Position numbers and translations under genes: made by a program. The notes below the pieces were generated by a model. The model saw only the letters and a program-made list of their open reading frames with translations. It was not told the DNA's origin and did no database searches. Source: Papaver somniferum (Eukaryota > Streptophyta > Magnoliopsida > Ranunculales > Papaveraceae). Taken from it: a stretch of DNA of 64,000 bases. Every line of letters starts with the position of its first letter. Position 1 is the first letter of the stretch. Location: positions 86,942,149 to 87,006,148 of the forward strand of contig NC_039361.1 of the NCBI RefSeq assembly GCF_003573695.1. Reading direction: 5' to 3'. Shown here in pieces: positions 44,578 through 56,881 of this stretch.

Positions 44578-45090
44578 AGGATGGAGATATTAATCCACTT
44601 AAGTGTGACTTACAAATACTCTCAGGAAGTTCTGGTAAGATCTCAACTATGTTGTTTGGTCAAAAGTCTTTTTGGTAACACAAGTGGAATAAGGTTTAAG
44701 AGTAATACCTCTTTCACCAAGAATAATACCTTCATTCTCGTTGGATCCAAGGAGAGTGAAAGTATTCATGGTAGTAGAAACGAGCCTATTCTTCTGGAAA
44801 GTTTCTTGCCTTTAACTGCACTTTTTTGTGGAAGTTGTGGTTATTCTAAAAGGAAGTGTCGAAAGTCGAAGAAAAATGACAAGGTCCTCGTCAAACTTCA
44901 GAATGAGATTGAAAGGACGAGTCTTGCTTCGAAAAATCTTACAAATATTTCAGTACCTCGACGAGAGAAAAGAAAGAGGAAGAATAGAAACGGTAATAAA
45001 TATGTAACAAACCTTGTCGTGTCATCTGACACGAGTGGTGATTTTATACTCACCCCATCACTAGTGGTGAGCGTAACCTCCGAATATTAG
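44578..45090 (+). pseudogene. Copia-like gag, C-terminal part
   Basis: A continuous frame ends at 45090. It includes SLFGNTSGIRFKSNTSFTKN, a second zinc-knuckle-like CGSCGYSKRKCRK in which the His position is not conserved, and a Lys/Arg-rich tail (RREKRKRKNRNGNKY). It resumes the gag interrupted at 43664. The upstream start in the MITE is not genuine. Confidence 0.5.
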
Positions 45091-46796
45091 ATTGAGAATA
45101 TGGGGTTTGCACTAATTAACATCATGAAAACTATGTTTTTCTGATGTCAAGGTTACTCAAGTCCGTCATAATCTTTTGTGTTATTACTGTATTTTACAGT
45201 TTATAAATATAAATATTCTCAGTGTGTTTTTTTCTTCAAATTATTAAGGGCATATTACTGGGTTACGTAACCTATGGTATACTGAGTCACGAACTTCCTA
45301 TGGAATGTTAAGTTTATTATACCAGTTTTCTTTTTTTCTTAAAATTCTTGATTTTATGATTCTCCTCTTTATGTATAAACATGTAATTCAACTCCCAAAC
45401 AAGGTAGGGATATAATGGTTCTTATTACTAGAGGTGTTACAAAGAAGGATACAGTAGAAGCTGCCAATGTTTTTATGTGCGAAGGGATCACATCATCAAG
45501 AACCAACAAACAAAGGCTTCAAAAGTTTCAGATTCTTCCTCAGCTACATACTTATTGTCTATCTGTTATCGTGACAATGATTTTAGATCCAAAGTGAAAG
45601 AGTTCGTGACTTGAAGAAATGATCTATTGTTCAAGATCAATCACTCCTTGGAAGAGGTAACCCACAATGAACAAAATCTTAATACGTAGAAAAATACCTT
45701 GTGTAATTTTGAAGGGAGCTTAGTGAATTAACTAATATCTCTAAAGATGCAAGAGAATTGAATGACCCAATCATCAATAGCTTCTTTAACAATGAAAAAG
45801 GAGTTCTCTGCATAATCTCTCAGAGATGATATTTTTTTCACTAGTTAACTCTTTGTAGGAATTTTATTTGTATTATTTAAGGAGGAACACTAGTTTTTGG
45901 AGTAGTTTTTATGTGTTACATTAGCTATTCCAAATATTATCATCTTGGATATTAAATTTTATTTTGGAAGATGACTTGCAATACCTAATCTTCATGGCTA
46001 TATATATGGATTTCTTATTTTGTGAAATTTGTTCTTTGATATCATTATTGGTGATTAGAACATATATCTCATATTTTCTTGTAAGTTAATCTCTTTCGCT
46101 CTTGCAAAAGAGGAGTAAACTATTTTGAGAATGGCAGTTTTTGATCTCCACGATTACATTTTTTGTGAACAAACAACTACAGGATTCTGTAAGATGTTCT
46201 GTAGGGATTGACTTATTTCCTTGATTGACCAAGGAATAACTGGTGAACTTTAATCTCTACGTTCGTACATGGATATAGAAATTATAATTCTTATGTTGAG
46301 TCATATCGCACTAATTGTTCTCTTGTTCACAACCGGCGTAGAGAATAGTTTGTGATGATGATTTTCTCACAAAAATATTGTATCTTAGTGCCTCTAACAT
46401 TAAGATCGTTAATTTTTACTTCTTTGCTCGTAACTGGCGAGAAGAAAGAAAAATATTGGATACAAATATTTTTTGTTCGTAACTGGCCTATTAATTTTGA
46501 AGTCCAAGAAAATCCTTCTCTTGTGACTAGAGTAAGGTCGCTCATGTCGTTCTTTCGGGAATGACATAAATGGGGAAGAGTTCTTTTTAGACTTGTGCTT
46601 AATGGTAATATATTTGTGGGGAGTGCAAATGTGGAATTGTAGGAGATGCTTGTGACTTATATCTCCTTGACGCAAACCGAGATTTCTTAGTTGAAATCGT
46701 ATAAATTAAAGGTTGATATATATTTTGTTGTCTTGAAACTCTTTTGTTTAATTCATGATTATCCCGATTTTTCATCTTTGCAAATTTTGTTGACAA
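45091..46796. other. Unassigned interior of the copia-like element
   Basis: AT-rich with frequent stops. One open stretch at 45415-45600 (EAANVFMCEGITSSRTNKQR) may be a remnant of an element-encoded extra protein, but no family can be named. RT or integrase motifs were not found in any frame. Confidence 0.4.
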
Positions 46797-47164
46797 AAAG
46801 GGGGAGAATTATTAAGTAGTATCTTACTACATACATATGGCTTTATGAAGTATCATGTATGGAGAAGTGAAATATCAAGAGTACAAAACAAAGCTAGGCT
46901 AAGTTTGCCTGTGTTAGTGGTGGTCCAGATTTGTCCTGACAAAGATAAATCGAAGGTTGTGGTTCTCCAGACCACCCCCTGCAACTCGCATGTGTGGCGT
47001 AGATACTAGGTTTATGAGTTGAGTATTATCGGTTTGTATTCTCAACGAAATCACTTCTCTAGAAAACCTCAAGAGAAGACGAACACAAAAGAGGAGTCGT
47101 TCAACTCAGAGCGATTTCCATTATGATTAATTTTCTCAACCAAAGGTAAGTTTTTCATTTCTGT
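46797..47164 (+). repeat. PPT and partial LTR of the copia-like element
   Basis: A GACAAAAAGGGGGAGAATT tract is followed by TATTAAGTAGTATC, the probable LTR start. Part of this stretch (around CAGATTTGTCCTGACAAAGA and TTCTCCAGACC) resembles 56925-56985, so a related repeat occurs twice in the window. The LTR is cut by the copia element at 47170. Confidence 0.45.
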
Positions 47165-47169
47165 ATGGC

Positions 47170-47380
47170 TATTAGGAAATAACGAGTTTTGTCAATGTCA
47201 ATTGACTTTGACTATTAGAAGTCAATAGTCTTATCTCTCAGACACATTAAATATGTATGTAGGTCTTTTGTAAGGTTTCATCCAATTATTACATAATAAA
47301 CTTTCTTGGTTTTCTTGTTTATAACTTTTACTCCTGTATTTTCTTGATCTTTCAATACTGTGAGAACATATCAATTCTCA
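47170..47380 (+). repeat. 5' LTR of the copia element
   Basis: 211 bp from TATTAGGAAATAACG to ACATATCAATTCTCA. The first bases are TA instead of the usual TG in both LTRs. Confidence 0.88.
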
Positions 47381-47392
47381 TGGTATCAGATT
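47381..47392 (+). other. Copia primer-binding site
   Basis: TGGTATCAGATT directly follows the 5' LTR and matches the copia PBS complementary to initiator tRNA-Met (TGGTATCAGAGC) except at its end. Confidence 0.85.
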
Positions 47393-47517
47393 AGGGTACG
47401 ATCCTACATCAACAAATTCTTCAAGGCTTAACAATTTACACAATAATTTTCAGATTTTGGGTAATATAAATTCAATAATTTTTTCATTCAATTTTTGGGT
47501 TCATCTTCTGAACTTTT

Positions 47518-50500
47518 ATGGTTACTACAAGAAGAGGTTCTTATCATCGAAATCGAAATCGTAACAATATCAGTAAGCAAATCAACAGCAACAGTCGTAA
47601 TATCAGCAACAACATCAATACAAATTCTCAATTTCCATCTCAGCCAATGTCGACTTCCGCTGGTTCTGGTACTTTTTGTTCTCTACCTTTTACAAATATC
47701 ACCAACTTTGTTTCTATGAAGTTAGATGGGTCAAATTACTTGTTATGGCGTGACCAATTTGAAGGGGTTTTAATCTCTACTGATCTTTTTGGATATGCTA
47801 ATGGTGAATTAGTAGAACCACCACAGAGGATTATTGTTGATGGTGTAGAGACCTTAAATCCAGAATGGGTCTCTTGGAGAAAGCTAGATAGATTTGTTTC
47901 AACATGTATTAAAGCAACATTTACTGAAACCATTAGTGGTGATGTTCTTGGTCTTAGTACATCAAAAGAAATATGGGATTTTCTATAAAATAGCTTTAAA
48001 ACTCAATATCTTGCCAGGAAAAATATGTTGAGAACTCAATTATATGGAATTAAAAAGGGTAATCAGACAATTGTGGTTTATCTTCATAAAATCAAGACTA
48101 TTGATGATTCTTTAGCTGCTATTGGAGAAAAACTGAGTGATGAGGACTTAATGATGTTTGTAATGAATGGGTTGAGTAGTTATTATGATATTTTTGTGGT
48201 ATCTTCACAAAATAGGGAAACACCTTATACTTTTGGCGAATTAAAGGAAAAATTACTATCCCATGAACAATTTCTAGTAGAGAGGCAACAACAAAATAAT
48301 AGTGTGTATGATGAACAATCTGCTATGTATGCAAGAAATGGTTCACATGGTTATAATTATAGAAGAAATGGCAATAGTGGAAATGGAGGCAATGAAAGAA
48401 ATAGTCAATATCAGCATGGTTCTAGTTCAAATGGAAACAATCAATATCAACATGGGTCTTCTTCAAATTCAAATGGTTTTAATTCAAATTCAAGTGGGAG
48501 ACCTCATATGGATTACTCCAAAATGTTCTGTCAAATCTGTAAGAAAAAGGGTCATCTAGCAACAAGATGCTTTTTTAGATATCATCCTCCACCAAATGGT
48601 TCATCAAATAATACCAATCATGCACATTATGCAAATGCTGACACTGGAGAAACTTTTTCAATTGGTGCAGTAAATGGTTCAAATGTTCCTCAGCAGGCTT
48701 TTAGAGGATTGAATGTTCAAAGTGCTGCACTTAATGATGATCCTTCTTCTTCTTCTGGCAGTGTGTGGATTTCAGATAGTCGAGCATCAACATATATGAC
48801 TGGGGACAGGACATTACTTCAAAATACTTCTAACTACAATGGAAAGGATGTTGTTATAATTGGTAATGGTAAGAAATTATCCATTTCTTTAACTGGAAAT
48901 ACTACTATTAATACACCTAAAACTTGTTTTAGGTTGGATAATGTTCTTCTTGTGCCAGAAATGAAACATAATTTGCTCTATGTTGCTAAGTTTACTAGAG
49001 ACAATAAGTGTTATATTACTTTTGATCCTTATGGTTATGAGATAAGAAGTTTAGTGGGTCATGCATTGCTAGCTCAGGGAAAAATGGTTAACAACTTATA
49101 TCATATTACTTCTACTTTAATGCAATTTGCGTTTTCTTCTCTTATTGCTTCTCCTGATATTTGGCATAACAGACTAGGGCATCCATCATCCAAAATCATT
49201 CATTCTCTTCATCTTAGTAAAAGAATTATTCTTAAGTCATCAAAATCTTCTTCTTTATGTCATTTATGTCAACTTGCCAAGAGCAAGTGGCTTCATTTTC
49301 AATTATCCTCTTCACATGCTACCTTTCCACTTGCACTAATTCATTGTGATGAGTGGGGTCCTGCTCCTGTTACTTCATTAGCATGACATAGATATTACAT
49401 ACTTTTTATTGATGACTTTAGTAGGTTTCATTGGATATATCCAATGTAAGTCAAGAGTGAAGCTTTCCAGTGTTTTCAACATTTCAAAAACTTGATTCAA
49501 AATTTGTTCAAAACAAAAAAATTGGATTTTCAAACTGATGGTGCTAGTGAACTGGTAAAAGGTATTTTTAAAACTTTTCTTGAGTCTTCTGGAATTCAAA
49601 TAAGAATATCTTATCCAAAAACTCCAGAGCAGAATGGTCTTGTTGAGAGGAAGCATAGACACATTACTGAAATGGGGAATACTTTGCTTTTTAATTCCTC
49701 TTGTCCTAAAGAATATTGGTATGATGCATTCTTAGCAGCAACTTATTTGATAAACAGAACTCCTACTCCAATTCTTAATGATCAATCTCCTTATCAAGTT
49801 TTATATAATGAATGTCCAGATTATTCCTTTTTAAGAGTTTTTCGATGTATTTGCTATCCTTTCTTAGGACATTCTAGAGAAGATAAATTCTCCAAAATCT
49901 GTAAAGTGTATTTTTCTTGGGTATAGCACTTTACGCAAGGATTACAAGTGTTACAATCCTATTACAAAAAGAACTTATATTTCTAGACATGTTGTAGAAT
50001 GAATTTTATTTTCCTTCTAAATCTTTATCTAGTTCAGTTATTATCAATGAACTGCATGCATCTTCATATGATTCTATTCCTTCTTCTTCTGTTGTCACAA
50101 GATCCCAAAGAGGAATTGTAAAACCTAAAGCTTTTCCTGATCATGTTTTGAATAATTCTGTTAAACATCCTCTTTCTAAAGCTTTTGCTTCTTTACTTGA
50201 TATACCTACTTAGCCAAAAAGTTTTAAACTAGCACTGCAAGATCCAAAATGGTTAAACTCTATGAAGGATGAAAAAGAAGCTTTGGAAATAAATGGTACC
50301 TGGGGTTTAGTTAATCCAAAACCTCATATGACTGTTCTAGGTTGAAAGTGGGTGTATAGAGTTAAACTAAATTCAGATGGTACTCTTGATAAACTGAAAT
50401 CTATGCTGGTAGCTCAAGGGTATAATCAACGGGATGGAGTTTATTATGGTGAGACATTTAGTCCTGTAGTTAAGTCAACTACAGTTAGAGTGACATTATG

Positions 50501-51835
50501 TATTGCTGTTACTAAAGGGTGGCTATTGGACAGTTAGATGTATCAAATGCTTTTCTACATGGTGATTTAACAGAAAATGTGTATATGAAGCAACCACCAG
50601 GCTTTATTAGTGAAAAATTTCCTAATAAGGTTTGTCATTTGAAGAAAAGCTTGTATGGTCTTAAACAAGCACCCAGGGCATGGTTTCAAAAATTCAGTAT
50701 AACTCTTACTTCTTATGGTTTTGTTAGAACAGTGTCAGATTTATCATTGTTTGTATATGTGGCTGGTTCTGAAATGATGGTGCTCCTGTTATATGTAGAT
50801 GATATCATTTTGACTGGCACTTCACATGCTTTACTTGATCACTTGGTGAAATATTTTATTTCCTTTTTTGCAATGAAACAATTAGGTGATTTGAGTTATT
50901 TCTTAGGAATAGAGGCTGTAAGAACATCTGATGACATCAAGTTAACTCAAAAGAAGTATACAGTTGAGCTATTACAAAAAGCTAACATGGAAGAGTGTAA
51001 TCCATGCAGTACTCCTGTATCTAAAGGGCCAAGGTTTTCCATTAATGAGGGTACTTTGCTGTCAAATGTTTTTGAATATAGAACTATAGTTGGTATGCTT
51101 CAATATTTATGTTTAACAAGACCTGATATTTGTTTTGGAGTTAATTATGTGAGTCAATTCATGCATGCTCCAACAGATGCACATATGTTGTTAGTCAAGA
51201 GGATACTTAGATACTTAAAAGGTACAACTGGTTATGGTATAACCTTAAGGAAAGGAGATATTGAATAATTAACAGCTTACACTGATTCAGATTGGGGGAA
51301 TTATCCTGAGACTGCAAGATCAACAGGGGGTTATGCTGTATTTTTAGGAAATTCTCTAATTTCTTGGTCAAGTAAAAAGCAACCAACTGTTTCAAGGTCT
51401 ACAACTGAAGTAGAGTATAAATGCCTATCTGTTGGTACTGCGGAATTGGAATGGCTATCTTCCTTATTTAGTGAACTGCATATTTCCTTGAAGTTGCCAA
51501 TAACGTTGTATTGTGATAACACAAGTGCCATATACTTATCTGCTAATCATGTTTCTCATTACAGGACAAAACACATAAAGATACACTATCATGCTGTGAG
51601 AGAATTGATTGCTGATGGTTTTCTCAATGTTCAACATATAGCTTCTGAACAGCAGCTGGCAGATTTGTTCACTAAAGGTTTATTTGCTCCTGTGTTTACT
51701 TCTTTACTTCAGCAGTTACTTGGTCTTTCTCTACCTGCAACAACTACATATGATAATTCGACAACTACAGAAGGTGATTCTGCTACAACATCTACTGCAG
51801 CTCCCTCTGCAAATTTATTAGCTTACTGTGTGTGA
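47518..51835 (+). pseudogene. Copia gag-pol polyprotein, broken
   Basis: Gag starts MVTTRRGSYHRNRNRNNISK and has the DUF4219/UBN2-type SMKLDGSNYLLWRDQFEGVL. One TAA (47986-47988) interrupts it; the same frame continues to the zinc knuckle CQICKKKGHLATRC (about 48535). The protease motif is WISDSRASTYMTG, with D-S-R instead of D-S-G. Integrase has WHNRLGHPSSKI plus CHLCQLAKSK, then HCDEWG, FQTDGASELVKG and PEQNGLVERKHRHITEMG, with stops at 49384 and about 49447. RT (about 50215-51268) has PKWLNSMKDEKEAL, QLDVSNAFLHGDL, YGLKQAPRAW and LLYVDDIIL with one frame change near 50520. RNase H (51270-51835) has YTDSDWGNYPETARSTGG, STTEVEY, YCDNTSAIYL and HIKIHYHAVRE. Domain order is complete. Confidence 0.92.
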
Positions 51836-51972
51836 TAGTCTTACTTTCACATTTATTATCTTTTAGTATTTGCACTCCTGTCTGTAAGATTTTATCAGAC
51901 ATATTTGTTACAACATATTCTGTTTATTGTCTGTGAGATTTTTCAAACTGATAGAGTCTGTGACTAAACAGT

Positions 51973-51982
51973 TTGAGGGGGC
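51973..51982 (+). other. Copia polypurine tract
   Basis: The purine run TTTGAGGGGGC ends at the first base of the 3' LTR. Confidence 0.75.
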
Positions 51983-52077
51983 TATTAGGAAATAATGAGT
52001 TTTGTGAAAGTCAATGTCAATTGACTTTGACTATTATAAGTCAATAGTCTTATCTCTCAGACACATTAAATATGTCT

Positions 52078-53299
52078 TTTTTTGGAGAAGATAAAATTCA
52101 TTCACTAGAGAGTGCTGAGCTAGCACTAAAAGAAACAACACACATCTATTCAAACTGGACAACACAAAACGAGTAAAGGGGAGTGTAAAACATGGAACAA
52201 AAAAATATTTCCCCTACTACATGTTTGAAGCTAGTTACTACTTAAAAACCTCCCAACCGTGCATGAAATCCACAAACTTAAAATGCTTAAAGGATTCATG
52301 AACTCTCGCCCAACTGAATAAGGAAGCCTTCACTTGAATAATAACCCTTTCTAATGTTTTTTCCTTGTTGCGGAAAACTCTATCGTTCCTTTCCTCCCAG
52401 ATTTGCTGCCATATGGCGAAGGGCAAACAGAATTTAAGAAATTCCCTTAGTTCGGTCCTGAATTTCAACTGCCAAGACACAACGAAATCCATACATGAAT
52501 CTGGCGGCCTCCATCTAATTTCCAACAAGTTTAAGAAATGATCCCACACTTTCTTTGCAAACTCACATTGAATAAAGATGTGTGAAATTGATTCGTGTTC
52601 TTGATGACACAGACAACAGTTAATGTTTGTGATTGCCATCCCTCTTCGACGTAAACGATCAATAGTTGGTAATCCATTCATTGCTGTAGCCCAAACTAGA
52701 AATGACACTTTCGTTGGGATGGCTGAATTCCAAATGTAATTCAACGGCATTCTGCATTGTCTTGCTTGAGCTTGAGCTTGTCCTCGTAACTGTTGTTGTC
52801 CATCAATCATTTCGTAACAAGAAGAAACTGAGAATTCTCCATTTTTACCCGGAGTCCATGACCTTGTAACTTCTTATGTTCCTAAATTGCTAGGATCCCC
52901 AATAGTTTCAATGAGCGCAGCAACATCACTTATATTTTCTTCTCTGAAACCCGATTTAAAGCCTAAATCCCATGATGGAGTTTGCAACCCATTTCTGTTC
53001 ACCATTCTGTGTATCACTCTTCCTTTCTTGCTCGACTTTCTCCAAATTTTAGGATAGAGCTCCTTCAAGGGTTGTGCTGTTTTCCAACTATCTTCCCAAA
53101 AACGAACATTCTTACCGCTCGGATACAATTTGGTTAGTCCCACTTTTCAAAATTTTTGATTGCTTAAGAATATTTTTCCATAACCCACACCCTTGGAGTC
53201 TGGTTTGTTTGTGGAGCAGTCCATGCCTCTTCATCGCCTCCGCACTTCTCTTGGATGATTTTGCGCCATAGACTAGATTTCTCTCGGATGATTTTGCGC
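52078..53299 (-). mobile_element. 5'-truncated LINE (L1-type) inserted in the copia 3' LTR
   Basis: Flanked by a 14-bp duplication CATTAAATATGTCT (52064-52077 and 53300-53313). The T run at 52077-52083 is the poly(A) tail of the minus-strand element. It contains the C-terminal end of ORF2 only, so it is a typical truncated insertion of about 1.2 kb. Confidence 0.9.
52238..53143 (-). pseudogene. LINE ORF2 C-terminus (zf-RVT domain)
   Basis: Two same-frame segments are separated by a stop at 52874-52876. The upstream one (53143-52874) has GLTKLYPSGKNVRFWEDSW. The downstream one (52810-52238) has the plant zf-RVT pattern: YIWNSAIPTKVSFLVWATAM, CCLCHQEHESISHIFIQCEF, VWDHFL, WQQIWEERNDRVFRN. Between them WTPGKNGEFSVSSCYEM is read. 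These follow the reverse transcriptase in LINE ORF2; endonuclease and RT are missing through 5' truncation. Confidence 0.88.
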
Positions 53300-54599
53300 C
53301 ATTAAATATGTCTGTAGGTCTTTTTTAAGGTTTCGTCCAATTATTACATACTAATAAACTTTCTTGGTTTTCTTGTTCATAACTGTTATTCCTGTATTTG
53401 CTTCATCTTTCAATACTGTGAGAACATATCAATTCTCAATGGCTTCATGTTCATATCCTTTTCTACTGTAAGAGGCAGCCAAGATTTGATCCCAAGAGAT
53501 AAATCTATGGCTGTTTTTTGGATAGCTAAATCTTTTTTGATACTGAAACGGTTCTCATTCTCAAGCGCGGAAGAAAAAGCTCAAACCCTAGCAAATAAAA
53601 CCAAAAGTTCTATCCATCGTCTCCTTCTTCATTTTCTATCTTCACTTATATCATAATCATTCATATTGGATTCTCCGAAGTATGATTCATTCCCGTCGTT
53701 GCCACTTCCACACCCAACAATAGAGAGTCGAGACTATAAAGAGCGCAAAAGAGACGAACAGAAAATTGCAGGGAGAAATCGTTTTCTTCTTCTTTCTGTC
53801 TTCGAACTATGTTTCACCGTCGTTCTTATATTTTATATCCTTTAAGGTTTCCAAAATTCAAGTTGATGTTGGTTATGAATCACCCGAAATTCACAAAGCT
53901 TTGTCATTTGGTAAACCTTCGAGCTTTGAAACTGTTAATGCCAATTTCATCAATGGGGGTTTACTAATGGGGATTTGTATCAACAAGCCCGCGCGATGTT
54001 CAACGAATGTACCGAGTGGTTGATAGAAACCCACAAACCCACCTTTCACAAAGACGGTAAGAACTAAAAATTTCAATACCCTCAATTACTTTCGATTGAT
54101 CAGTATGGACTAAAAAAAATATTCCTTTCAGTAATTGTGGGGTTGATATGATTTTGTAATTTTCAGATTTGGAGCCGTCATATTTATGTGTTGAATTATT
54201 GGGGTTTAGCTATAAAAGCTAAGAAACAGTATGCTTGGATTTGGTTTGCTGGAATTCCTGAAGCTTAGAGGAGTTCAAGGTAAAGAGATTTCAAATCAAT
54301 TGGTTTTCTTGATTTTGAAAGATTATGATATTTTGTGGTATCTAGCTTCCAGTTATGAAGCCTCATCAATTGTCTTTCTATTATTAGATTTCGTGTAACT
54401 CATAGATGATCAACTGTATTACGGTTTACAATTTCAGTTTGCATTACAATCTATAAGTTCAATCACATTATTTTATGAATTCTTCCTTGATGCCATATTT
54501 TGTTTGTCTGCAAGTATGGATCCGTGGAATTTATTTATCTGTCATGTTGAGATTTCCTTGGGGTTTCTGGAAGACACAATCAAACAAATATCTCTGAGG

Positions 54600-54752
54600 T
54601 ACATATCCTAGGGAAGGGTGAATTATTCATGCTTTAGAGCTTAAAATGCATTCATTTACAAGTTATAAGTACAAAAGTACATATCCTAGCAAAGGGTAAA
54701 CTATTCATGCTTTAGAGCTTAAAACGCATTCATTTACAAGTTATAAGTACAG
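54600..54752 (+). repeat. 78-bp tandem duplication
   Basis: Two copies start TACATATCCTAG at 54600 and 54678. They share TTATTCATGCTTTAGAGCTT or its near-identical form and CATTCATTTACAAGTTATAA. Confidence 0.85.
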
Positions 54753-56489
54753 TTTGCAGACATTAATGACACATATTATGGCTTCGTTTTTTTCTTCTTG
54801 CGGTGAACATTACTACCATATTTAATTCATATATACTTCACTTATCTCCTTTGGTGGACTTTAAATTTGTTTAGGCGTTGGTACTTTGTGCTAGGCTACA
54901 TCTGATTATTTTGCTTCAGCACTGATGTAGTAGTTAATATGTGAAATTCATTCTTACTGAATTCAGGAGTTGAATTTGTAGAAGACCCAAATTTATTTTC
55001 TGCCAAAGACATTAACCTCTTTTGTAGTTTACGATTGTTATTGATTTTGACTTTTGAGATTTTCCTTGAGTAGTTGGAACCAGCAGCTCTTAATTTCATA
55101 AGACTGTAAATGTGCAGAGTGACTGCCTATGAAGTTGAGTTCATTGAAGACAGAAATTGATCTGGTGTTTACGGTGCTGAGGATGTTGAACTTGAACCTC
55201 TTCGTAGAGCCAATGAGAATTTTCCATATACTACAATCAAAATAAGTCACTAAACTACAATTATAGCCAGTATTAATTTGTACTCGGACTTCAAATAATG
55301 TTGCACCTCCCGGTGGTAAGAAAAGGTTCACTCACTAACTCACCCTTTTCTTCTTTGTACATGAATTATACTCAACATAAATAAACAATATCCAGTATTA
55401 GCATTATAAAAAAAACTCAGCTTACCTTAACTTGTAAGGTTGCCACTGTAATATGATCCAATATATTTGTAGTGTGTATCAACTTTTTCTATTTTTTTTT
55501 CTCTTCGTACGCAGTCTAAACTTATATTTGATTGGTGGATTTCTCATGATAGATGTTAGTTTTTTAGTTATCGTCGCATGTCCTACTAAATCTGATCAGA
55601 CGGGATATGGATTGAATTCGAAGTTAGGTAATATACGTCTTCCATGACCGGAGCACTGGATGAATATTGGAAAGAAATTATTTTGTTGTTAGGATCCAAG
55701 GGAGTTCTGTATACGCATCCAATGCATGACTTTTTGTAATTTAATTTAAGATTTTGTGCACAGAATGACTTTCACGATTTGATCACATTGACTTATGCTC
55801 ACGGACCAGAAAGTAGTAGATACTAGATAACAAGGGAATCTAGCTCAATTTTAATCATCCTTGTAACTAAAGGGAAAAATTAACTGTGAGAATTGCACCC
55901 CATAAAGATATTGCAGGAAGTGGCTGTCTACATGGAGTGAATCTGCAATGGATTAGGCCTTATTGATTTGGAATAAGAGAAAGGGTCAATCTTTCTGACG
56001 CTCTATTGTACCTAATTGGAACATAAATGAATGTATAATTACCATTTTTTTTTCTTAATTTTGAGAAGTATCACTGGGAAGGCCAGAGGCCCGGAGTATA
56101 GCAAAACCGTAAACTTGAGAGGAAAAAAAGGAAAATTGGAACTGAACTTATAGTATCTTACAGACCAAATTTACGGGGAGGGTTTGATAATTCCTATTAT
56201 GAAAAAGATACTTTGGTAAAGAAACGTTTTGATAAATTTACATCATCGAGAATATTGCTTAGTAGTCGTTGTAACTTAGTTGTGATTGTATGTTCATGGA
56301 TGATTGTTAATAATCGCATTTGGTTTTCACGGTCTCAGTCGGGACCAACAGACTTCCACATATATGAAGCGGGATAGAAAGAAAAACATGGTATCAAATA
56401 AAAAATTAATTCCAGGAAAATGTAAGAACTAAATTTGGTAGGAAAATGAACAAATGAAAACTACTGGAACACCGCTGCCACGGAGAGGA

Positions 56490-56605
56490 CAACCGACCTA
56501 AAAGTATCACTTTTCATGAAATAACATGAAAGTATCAGTTTTCCTGACACGAGAAAGTATCACTTCTCCGGATACAGAGTGAAAATATCACTTTTTTTGG
56601 AAAAA
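56490..56605. repeat. AAAGTATCACTTTTC short repeats near a Helitron end
   Basis: Four to five copies of a near-palindromic motif (AAGTATCACTTTTC, AAGTATCAGTTTTC, AAGTATCACTTCTC, AAATATCACTTTTT) within about 110 bp. GAAA and TTTC arms can pair. Confidence 0.65.
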
Positions 56606-56851
56606 ATACAAAAGGAGTTATAATAATTAGACTAAAACGGAAGAGCATTTTCGACATTTTCTGCGTCGCGGTTGAAATCTTTTTATCAAATTACATATTT
56701 GCGTTACGGTCCATTTTACAAAATAGTGATCATAAAAGGGACTCTTCCCTTTCGGACCCTCCGATCTGCGGTCCGCCCAATAACATGATGCATAACAACT
56801 TAAACCAAATCAATATGCTTAAAAGAAGAGTAATTAAGAATAATTGATGCC

Positions 56852-56881
56852 CATGTTGTTACGGCACGGGTTAAACCCTAG
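56852..56881 (+). mobile_element. Helitron 3' end (first)
   Basis: TTACGGCACGGGTTAAACC then CTAG, followed by T, is nearly identical to the end at 60637. The left arm of the hairpin is decayed here (CCATGTTGT where the intact copy has CCGTGCCGT), and all three differences are C-to-T or G-to-A. The 5' end was not found. Confidence 0.65.

Larger units (their letters stand above)
42871..46797 (+). mobile_element. Decayed copia-like element interior
   Basis: Gag-like fragments at 42994-43680 and 44578-45090 are separated by a MITE. Poorly conserved sequence follows to a polypurine tract at 46797-46806 (AAAAAGGGGGAGA), the usual copia 3' signal. Reverse transcriptase and integrase were not recognised. 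Stops are frequent. Confidence 0.55.
47170..53438 (+). mobile_element. Ty1/copia retrotransposon, nearly full length
   Basis: LTRs of about 211 bp (47170-47380 and 51983-53438, the latter containing a LINE) are flanked by a perfect ATGGC duplication (47165-47169 and 53439-53443). Gene order gag-PR-INT-RT-RNaseH, the PBS TGGTATCAGA and the PPT TTTGAGGGGG all fit copia. Several stops and frameshifts and a protease active-site change make it inactive. Without the LINE it is about 5 kb. Confidence 0.93.
51983..53438 (+). repeat. 3' LTR of the copia element, split by a LINE
   Basis: Left part 51983-52077 and right part from 53300 to 53438 together reproduce the 5' LTR. The middle is the minus-strand LINE. 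Confidence 0.9.
53444..56850. other. AT-rich, intron-like DNA, no gene recognised
   Basis: The first bases continue the DNA interrupted by the copia element. An open stretch at 53846-54023 (KIQVDVGYESPEIHKALSFG) ends in a stop and matches no family I recognise. T-rich TTTTCAG-type acceptor sites occur, so captured exon fragments are possible. A Helitron 3' end closes the region at 56881, so part or all may be Helitron cargo. Confidence 0.45.

Noticed and set aside
45091..46796. Search for copia RT/integrase in the decayed element
   Set aside because: No YVDD, LDVxxAFLHG or HHCC/DDE blocks could be read in any frame, so no pol is called there.
53846..54023. Open segment VGYESPEIHKALSFG as a gene
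   Set aside because: Short, no recognised domain, no convincing splice partners; kept only as a comment on the region.
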